Assembly (NCBI GenBank): GCA_016800925.1
Contig: JABCPU010000006.1
Location: 62,001 to 126,000 of the forward strand
DNA from: Suillus spraguei
Lineage: Eukaryota; Basidiomycota; Agaricomycetes; Boletales; Suillaceae
Length of the DNA: 64,000 bases
Reading direction: 5' to 3'
How positions within the stretch are numbered: position 1 is the first letter of the stretch; each line of letters starts with the position of its first letter. This document shows positions 56,752 through 64,000 of the stretch, piece after piece. Below the pieces are notes generated by a model. It saw only the letters and a program-made list of their open reading frames with translations. It made no database searches and was not told where the DNA came from. Made by a program: the position numbers and the translations under genes.

Positions 56752-59028
56752 CCTCGACGAGTGACAGGCAAAGCTAAGAAACCTGGTTGACAACCCCAGT
56801 TATATACACCGGCCACTGGAGCGGCCAGAAGGTGATCAAATAAGTCAACCTGTCTGGGAGATATGCATAATCAGGAAGGCATTCCCAACTTTCTATTCAC
56901 AAACTTGCCCGAGGAGTGGAACCGAAATTTTTAAAAATTCCAGAATTTCAGTCAAATAATTTGCATTAAAAGACAATAACGTAACATCACAAGCTTAAAT
57001 CCCTGTCACCAGATCTGGATTGAAATATTAAACCTGTAATAACTAGATTTTAGATTACATATCAATGAATGGGGTACGATAAACAAAAATCAGAAACAAG
57101 TGTATAATCAATGCCGCAGCTAAGCAACAGCTTCTAGTTGATTGTAATATGATTCTCATCCACACGCCACTACAAATAGAAGAGGACGAGAGCTCACGTA
57201 GGTGATCTGGGCTCATCGGCTAGTGACAAGAGGATGTAATCAGTATTTATAGCAGTAATGATAAGAAGAATATCAGGAGGGGGTGCCCGAAAGAATTGAG
57301 CTGTGGCGGGCCCTTTCGGCAGTGATAGTACGAAGACCGTCGTGATAATACATCATAGGTAAAAGTAAGGACCGTGAGATAAGACTCACCCTCATGATAT
57401 CGTAAATTATGCGAATGACTGGACGCATCAGTACCCTGAAACGAAATTGCATCAGATACGAGATTATTAAAGGCGATACGTGGAGACTCAGAACGTAAAA
57501 ACAGCCAGGAATTTACATCAATAGCCCAGTAGGGCATCAGGCGGTAATTCCTTTTTGACATCCCTGCAACATGATATAAACAGTAGTGCTTACCTTGGAA
57601 TACAATCCGGCTTGATGGAGATATGCCCGTCCTGGAGAGTAAGGGTGAGCTAAGTTTCAAAAGACACAAAAGAACAACGAATCAGTGGATTGACAGAAGA
57701 TTAAAAGCATCGAACCTATACAAGGCTCTCAGATACTCTAGTTTGAATGAAATGTTTCATCGTGCAAAGACAAAGTTACTAGTACATAACTGATCCACAA
57801 CTTACATAGTACCCGGCCCGGGACGAATGACTTGATGCGATTTCATGCATCACGATAAACCAGAGTTCTGCAAGATGATTGAGTAATAGGTACACAAATG
57901 AAGCAGCGCTGATACGGTCAGGGTAACTATGACAAAAAGGACACATAGTGTCAATGATAAGACACTCGCCATGAAGTAAAAAAAATATCATCGCGAAAAG
58001 AGGGAGTTTGAATACAATCGATGACCACTAACCTGCGCGTCAGTCTAACCACATCCCGGACCGCTACAGCACGAGCGAATTGGAAGGCGTTAAACCATTG
58101 GATGAGTGCGACGGAAGTGAAAAAAATGTAAGGTAGGGTTTGACGTCGATTTCGAATTTTCAACTGATTGGTTTAGGGCAGGCTAATACGCATTTTAGGC
58201 TCATGCGGTAAATCCCGGTAATAGTTTGTAGACATTCACGCAGCTGGAGAAATTTCATTCCGTGTGTAAAAACTAGTAGCATCTTCTACTAGTAAGAGCA
58301 AAAACTTATGGTGACGGTCAATGTCAACTTGATCGCACATGTTGCTCTATTTTGGATATCTAATTATTTAATAAGCAGCTTCGAGTTCCATTCCAACTCG
58401 GAATTTCCGTATTGTGTGCGATGGGGATAGATTCAGATTATCTGCACTTTTCTGAAACCTAGGACGACGGCACTACACAAACGTAAATAACTCGTCAAAT
58501 ATGAACGTACAGCGGGTAACTTATGCTGTCTAGGACGTAATCGAAGGGTCGGCGACCCGGGGTGTATGTGTCAAGTGCCCAATCATTCTCATCCGCATTA
58601 ACTGACTTCCCTGATCATCTGATCAGTCGCAGTCGCTTCCATAGATATAAGGTTTACTCGTAAGACTTCATGAAGTATCAAAGAGTAGCACTTCTAATCA
58701 GTGCTCCATAGGCGACCGCCGTATGGCAATAGCTCTGCGCCCCGTATATGGGGATCACACGACCTGCTCGTTCTCATCATCGAGTCATCAGAGCTTGTAT
58801 CTGGCATATCATATCCCGTGGTCAGTGACGTTCAAGTTCCTCTATATGGTCTAGCAGCTGTGGATTGAAACACAGTTGATCCATGGCAAGAAATACCCCA
58901 CCTAGATTGAATGAGAGAGCTTGGAGTCCTATTTGATATACGACATGAATTTGAATGGTCTGCAACAAAGGCACATGTCACGACAGCGGCAGTCGTCATT
59001 TTCGTTCAACCATCGCTTTACATAACAC
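56752..59028. other. About 2.3 kb without a firmly identified gene
   Basis: The right part (about 58163-57440, minus) has splice-joinable frames that may be one unrecognised gene (separate low-confidence entry). The rest (56752-57240 and 58170-59028) shows nothing I can name. Confidence 0.4.
57440..58163 (-). other. Possible unrecognised multi-exon gene
   Basis: On minus, a frame KIRNRRQTLPYIFFTS...VALIQWFNAFQFARAV...VVRLTR ends at a GTTAGT donor (about 58032). It can join a second exon at about 57920 with SYPDRISAASFVYLLLNHLAE and LWFIVMHEIASSHSSRAGYY, ending at a GTAAGT donor. Further pieces near 57640-57480 (RLMPYWAIDVNSWLFLRSE) might follow. The in-phase joins and hydrophobic pattern suggest real coding sequence. 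I recognise no family and cannot place a start or stop. Confidence 0.35.
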
Positions 59029-59769
59029 TTAGCAGGGTGCAACGGTGACATGATGACCTTTCTCCAAGATCCGTATTGCTTGACCGATCTCAGCAAACCA
59101 ACTGAATCCCTTTTCATAGCTGCCAAAGCCCCGGATAAACGGATACTTCAACCGACATATGAGCGAAATGTATGGCAATGATTGTACATGTAGGTGCAGG
59201 TGGCGTACTGAGTTGAACGGCGGTATATGGAAGCCCATTCTTGAAACGATGGTGTCACGACTAGTACAATCCAAGAGGTGATCAACTCACTTCCGCTTTG
59301 AAACTGGTACATCAAATGTATCAAGAATAGAATGTCCTATTTCCTCCATTCTCCGGACTTGGATCTAGATGAGATATTTAGCTGATACAGCAAGTACGGA
59401 AATGCTTACGCATGTTCACATCCTTCTGTGAAAGTTTCCTGATGCTTTCTGATTTTGCAATCAGCAAGCAAAGTGGACAGTTTCGTAGAGCTCACCGATG
59501 TGGGTCTTTGGGATGAGTTGAATATGGTGTTGTGCCGATGGACGAATATCCCGAAAGGCGACAAATTCTTGATCCTGGATGCACGGTTCAAGACTGGGCT
59601 CAACGATTAGCGTCTTACTAAACATGTAGATACACACCTCCCACACAATGTCAAAGTCACTGCGGTTTGTGGAATAAGCCCCACAAAATATACATGATTG
59701 AGAGTTGCTCAGCTGGTAATGAGAAGGTTGTGGTTTTCTAACAATCCAATAAAATAATTTTTGGAACAT
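59029..59769 (-). CDS. HIT-domain protein, HINT3/4-like nucleotide hydrolase, 175 aa
   Basis: HIT proteins hydrolyse nucleoside phosphoramidates, adenylyl sulfate or dinucleoside polyphosphates via a nucleotidyl-histidine. Five exons in frame: 59769-59638, 59574-59496, 59448-59410, 59357-59291, 59239-59029. Visible features are C26-I-F-C29, the N-terminal zinc-type pair; DFDIVWE and EFVAFRDIRPSAQHHIQLIP, where the ribose-binding Asp (of RDI) and the HHIQ strand sit; KTHIGS-type loop; and the catalytic triad H119-x-H121-x-H123 in PPFNSVRHLHLHVQSLPY. The PPFNSV context resembles plant HINT4 and fungal relatives. The C-terminal part GFSWFAEIGQAIRILEKG is also family-typical. It shares a 253-bp divergent promoter region with the deubiquitinase gene. 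Confidence 0.92.
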
Positions 59770-60022
59770 AATGTCTGGATGGTTCGGACCTGTCCGAAGA
59801 AAGAAAGTGAGTATCTATTTTTAGAAGTCAGTTGTGGTTGACGCCGAGCTCTCCACTTGCCAGCTGCAAGGTTCTCCAGCTTTTAAATCCTTGTGTTTGT
59901 CCACTACCACCTAGTCCCCGTATGAACTTACAGACAGTCCAGCGCCAGCTGCACTGAAACACCATCTTTGCTAGCGTCCTGAAGTCTTGTGACATCCTGT
60001 TTAATTACCACTAGTTTCAGGC
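59770..60022. promoter_or_regulatory. Divergent (bidirectional) promoter region
   Basis: Only 253 bp separate the start codons of the HIT gene (-) and the deubiquitinase gene (+). Both promoters and 5' leaders must lie here, so co-regulation is possible. No specific factor site was identified. Confidence 0.6.
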
Positions 60023-62273
60023 ATGTCTGCATCTCCAGACAGCACACACACGGCTCTCTTCGGCGAGGAATCTACTTTTTCCAACGAGGGACATCCTGGA
60101 GTCGAACCATCTGTTTCTTCCGAAGCCTCCGAGAACGATATAGACAGGTGTTCACATATCACTTCCGTCCTCGCCGATCCACCTGCGAAAGCAGGTATCA
60201 TAGAGAAATTTAAAACAGTCGTAGCCTGGCATGCTCGTAGAACACATGATTCACTACACCCGGCAAAGCGAAGGAAGGTGAGTTAGCTATTTACGTAGAG
60301 ACGCCTCGTGAAATGATATATTCGACCTCCTGTTTCACAGGTATCTTCACCAACCTGTGACAAATGCGACCAAGCACTCTCCAGACCGTTCGTTTGTCTG
60401 CACTGCTCATTTGCAGGATGCTGGTCAGAGGGTCACATAACCAACCACCTGAAAGAGACGGGGCATACATTTTGTTCGTGTTTTCGCCACCAGTTTTCGG
60501 TTTTCTGACTATTCCAAATCTGCACAATTTAGGCACCGACACGAAGTCTGGATCGGTCTTTTGTTCAGAGTGCGAGGACTTTGTATTTGATGATACTATT
60601 GACGAATTGTATCTCGCCGCCGTCCTATCGGTTGAAGAGCAAAGTACGAAATTTCAAGGTAATTTCAGCACACCTCCCGGATAGCAGATTTTAATTTACG
60701 TTTAGTGGCGAAGAGAGGCCGAGAGCCGTATCAACCGTGGATTCCGACAGGGGACGAGTCCACTGCCCTGAAGTATATCGCCACAGTCCCGTGCCAAGGT
60801 CCAGTTGTCCATTACAAGTAAGGTTAATTCGCTCACACAAAATAGGTCGTCGTGGGCTGCTCAATCTGGGGCAGACATGCTTTTTGAACGTCATACTCCA
60901 GTCGTTCATCCATAACCCGTTATTACGGAATTATTTTCTTAGCGACAGGCATAACAGTAGGCTGTGCAAACATTCGGACTGCACCTGTTGCGAAATGGAC
61001 AACCTGTTCACGGAGGTTAGTCATAAAAAGTCCGCTTTACTCCTGTCAAACTTTGTTTGCTAAAGAAAGTTGAAGATATATTCCCCAACCAATACCCCAT
61101 TTGGGCCCACGTCCTTCCTCGCCACAACATGGAAAGTTTCCGCCGAGATGTCAGGTTATGCCCAGCAAGACGCACACGAGTTTTTTATCACTGCACTGAA
61201 CCAAATTCACGGGACATGTCGCGGTTCCACGAATATTTCGTGCAATTGCATCATTCATCAGACTTTCGCAGGTCAATTTCAAAGCGACGTTACGTGCGAG
61301 AAATGCGGAACCGTGACGAGCACAATCGATCCGATGCTTGATATCAGCCTTGAGTTGAGGTCAAAGTCTGGGGAACCAGCTGCTGACAACACGCTTGCCA
61401 GCTGTTTGCGCAGGTGAGAAGGTCCATGATTGGATTGATAGATTTTGACGCTTTGAAAGGTATACTAAACCAGAGAAACTGGGAGCGAAAGAATACACTT
61501 GTAGCAAATGCACGAAAGCCTCTCACGAGGCCGTTAAGCGCCTCAGCATACGGACATTACCACCAGTTCTTAGTTTTCAGTTCAAGGTTCCTTCATACAC
61601 TGTATGATCTTGGTAATTTGACGCTGACATTGATTCAAGCGATTCGAGCATAAAATGACTGGGAAAGCTGTACCGCAAAAGATCGACGCTCCGATACGAA
61701 TTCCAGTCTCTATCAATATGGCGCCTTATACGACTCTTGCTATGAATACAACCGGAAAGGACGGTGAAACTGGGTGAGCGACTTTTCTAAGGAAATGTGA
61801 CCGGTTTTCTGATCCAAGTCTGTGAATAGCTACCCAGGACCAGACGCAATGTATGAATATGATCTATTTGCAGTTATTAACCATGAAGGGCAGATGGATA
61901 ACGGACACTACACAAACTTTGCTCGTTTTCAAGATGAGGTGAGTGGTCATAGTGACTTCTGTTGCACAGTTATTGATGGTGTGCAAGTGGTACCGTTTCG
62001 ACGACGAGAAGTATGTAGCTTATTGCTCTCTGCACTCCGTGATCTCATTTTACCTTTGACAGAGTAACTCCATCGACACTCAGTGATTGCCTAGCCTCAA
62101 ATGCTTACATGTGTTTCTACGTGAAGCGACATCTTGACTACAAACCATACATGAAACCAACTTATCTACTTGCACGTGAAAACGACATCGTTCGTGAGCA
62201 AGCAATGGAGCGAGAGAAAGAGGCAGCACGTATGAAAGAAGTGGACGATGCCTTGATGGCGATGGTCGGTTGA
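60023..62273 (+). CDS. Ubiquitin carboxyl-terminal hydrolase, Ubp8/USP22-like, 572 aa
   Basis: Ubp8/USP22 is the catalytic subunit of the SAGA deubiquitinating module and removes ubiquitin from histone H2B during transcription. Eleven exons close in frame: 60023-60277, 60341-60473, 60533-60658, 60706-60798, 60846-61015, 61076-61413, 61460-61586, 61640-61773, 61830-61938, 61988-62010, 62063-62273. Residues about 91-165 are a ZnF-UBP (C91-x2-C94, C104-x2-C107, C112, H117, H121, H127, then FCSECEDFV). The USP fold has the Cys box with catalytic C214 (LLNLGQTCFLN), GYAQQDAHEFFITALNQI, a zinc ribbon (CEKCGT and CSKC pairs), and the His box with H485 (GQMDNGHYTNF) followed by WYRFDDEKV supplying the Asp near 500. 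It ends in a charged helix (REQAMEREKEAARMKE). The ZnF-UBP plus USP order and the length fit Ubp8/USP22 rather than Ubp of other classes. Orthology was not tested. Confidence 0.93.
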
Positions 62274-62504
62274 GACTGAAATCGCCCCTGAAATGCGAAG
62301 GGAAAAATGAATCATTGTATATATAGGAGTCTAGTGGTCGTTATTAAAACACGGAAACGAAATTTAGTACGCGGTGAGAGTAAGAGGAATGGTGTAGTAA
62401 TGGAACAACATGGGAAGGGAAAACAAGTTCGTGATATGCAAGATACAAAGAAATGCAATATTTCCAGAGTGAAGTCGTCGGCGGCGGGGAGGATAGTATG
62501 TCGA

Positions 62505-63275
62505 TCAAGGAATAATATCATAGAGTTCGCCGTCTCTGACCCGAATCTCTACCACTTCTACCTCACTGTAATCGGTCATCGAAGATGTATTTGACGTCCA
62601 AGAACTGGAAAACCCTTTCGAGCTTGGTGGTGAGGTAGATGCAACGTCTGTAAGGTGAATAAGGATACAGTAAGCCTTCTCTGCAGATAACAGTGAATGG
62701 ACACAGAACGAGAAACGCACATCTATCTTTAATGTAAGGAGGGACGAATAGATCCTGAATTTGGAAACCCGATTAACTGAGGCCCAGAAACTTGGATAAA
62801 GGATGCAAACCTGGTTCCATACAAAACCTTGGCTCTTCTGGATGGTCAAGATTGGACGAAGTGTATAGGTGGGCCGGCGCTCTCGCTTGCGATAATGCCT
62901 CTTTGTTGGCTCTTGCTCAGGATCAAGCGCTTTCTGTTTGCCCTTCATATCCTTCTTAAACTTGGCAGCATTCTTCTCATCGTCGACTCCTTGATCACCT
63001 CGATCGATCTCCATGTTCTGCGTATCATCTTGCCTCTCAGTATTTACGGCAAGATCTCCGTCAGAACAACGGTCGTGATGCCCGTAGTCTTCCCCGTCTT
63101 CTGAGCATGACTCATCTTCGGAAGGACTTTCATTGTAGTCCTCATCATCATCGTCAGATGGAATCTGTTCATAGCAAGCCCAGGTTGGGGGAGAGGAAGC
63201 ACGGCCGATAGTACGGCGCCTGAAGAATGAGGAATAAGGAGAGTTTGGGGTAGTAGGTACTCCTGGACTGCTCAT
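62505..63275 (-). CDS. Acidic conserved hypothetical protein, 213 aa
   Basis: Three exons in frame: 63275-62811, 62754-62721, 62647-62505. The 34-nt middle exon restores the block FVWNQDLFVPPYIKDRYVAS, typical of the basidiomycete family and decisive for the model. Reading straight through is possible but gives non-conserved text. Residues about 30-110 are very acidic (SDDDDEDYNESPSEDESCSE), then comes a basic stretch (KKDMKGKQKALDP; KRHYRKRERRPTYTLRPI) and a conserved C-terminus (DYSEVEVVEIRVRDGELYD). There is no transmembrane segment or catalytic motif. It is probably nuclear and disordered. Function unknown. It converges with the deubiquitinase gene, 231 bp apart. Confidence 0.82.
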   Translation of the reverse strand: MSSPGVPTTPNSPYSSFFRRRTIGRASSPPTWACYEQIPSDDDDEDYNESPSEDESCSEDGEDYGHHDRCSDGDLAVNTERQDDTQNMEIDRGDQGVDDEKNAAKFKKDMKGKQKALDPEQEPTKRHYRKRERRPTYTLRPILTIQKSQGFVWNQVCILYPSFWASVNRVSKFRIYSSLLTLKIDVRFSFCVHSLLSAEKAYCILIHLTDVASTSPPSSKGFSSSWTSNTSSMTDYSEVEVVEIRVRDGELYDIIP

Positions 63276-64000
63276 CGCGGTATACACAATAACAGCCTGA
63301 AGTAAGTTTGTATGTATACGTAGGTTCGAAACAACGTGTGTGTGTGCTGTTCGAAGCTGATGTGAATGCAACCGGTGCTTACAGCAGGTGGTGATATCGA
63401 GAGTGACCGCTGTGACGAATGATCAAGTCTCCTGCACGTGTTCCCACAATCACACATACAGTAACTATCAATTAGATCATCGTGACTCGAGTTGAGTCAA
63501 GACCGTCGATCTTGATCACCACCAAGTATTACCCCAGTTGATGCATGTCTGCTAGTGACAGAGTCACCCACTGCACGGTATGTGATGCATGCTCGAATAA
63601 TTACTACAAGAACGATGCAGCAGTCGTGGTAAAAGGAAACTACTAGTCACCACGATGTCCATTTGACGGTGGTATGCAACATCAGCATCACTACAGGTGT
63701 CGTGATATCGAACTAAGCGGCGGAACAGCCATTTGCGTCCGGGAGCAAGCAGTGAATCATGTCATTGCCGCAGGAGAGGATCATCATGATGTTAGTATGT
63801 GAACCTATTCGGTACTACTATTAGTAGTACTGATGCCGACATTGAGTCCCATCAATACTATGCCTCACGGTGGAATCGTCACCCCCGAAAGTCGTCAGTC
63901 ACACTTTTGTCACAGCAGTTCACTGCTGCCGCTTTCAAATTCCGCTCGGCAACGCCTAAAAAAATTGTTACAGGTCAAAAATTATGATTGGTTGGTGTGA
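63276..64000. other. Window end, no gene identified
   Basis: Upstream flank of the acidic protein gene, containing GT-rich stretches (GTGTGTGTGCTG near 63337). No coding sequence is recognised before the window ends. Confidence 0.45.

Noticed and set aside
62648..62820. Reading straight through the acidic protein gene without introns (288-aa version)
   Set aside because: Frame is open by chance; splicing with a 34-nt exon recovers the conserved DLFVPPYIKDRYVAS block and all junctions are GT-AG.

Overview
The window looks like a chromosomal segment of a filamentous basidiomycete, probably an agaricomycete. Genes are dense in 45-60 nt GT-AG introns, and several families have a distinctly agaricomycete character: F-box proteins with an N-terminal helix, small C2H2 fingers, DDE transposases ending in the FLPKFHC motif, and Copia/Gypsy gag fragments. 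I built the exon models by hand from splice sites and reading phase. Each multi-exon model given with an exon list closes in frame. Identities rest on recognised sequence motifs, not on database searches.

Left part (1-20 kb): a 13-exon TFIIH subunit (Tfb2) on +, an F-box-like gene on -, about 4 kb without a recognisable gene, a decayed Old Yellow Enzyme remnant, then three + strand genes (a split-RING protein, a Cys4-motif serine-rich protein and a coiled-coil serine/proline-rich protein) and an intron-containing tRNA-Trp.

Middle (20.5-49.6 kb): six head-to-tail copies, all on -, of a 16-exon major facilitator gene of the anion:cation symporter (Dal5/Tna1-like) family. Copies 2 and 5 read through as complete 474-aa-class proteins. 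Copies 1, 3, 4 and 6 carry frameshifts or deletions. The array is interrupted between copies 2 and 3 by a transposon island (27.4-36.4 kb). The island holds a short TIR element with a Tc1-like transposase fragment, a Copia gag fragment, a Gypsy gag with two in-frame TGA codons and no pol, a DDE transposase remnant and a small intact-looking zinc-finger gene.

Right part (49.6-64 kb): two tandem F-box paralogues on + (the second shorter), an 8-exon DHA1/ZIFL-type MFS transporter on -, a HINT-like HIT protein on - that shares a 253-bp divergent promoter with an 11-exon Ubp8/USP22-type ubiquitin hydrolase on +, and an acidic conserved hypothetical on -.

Functionally, two genes belong to RNA polymerase II transcription (TFIIH Tfb2; the SAGA-type deubiquitinase) and three or more to ubiquitin biology (F-box proteins, split RING, deubiquitinase). 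The transporter array is the accessory, fast-evolving part. I did not find a convincing previously undescribed system. The array with alternating spacer types and graded decay is the most informative feature.
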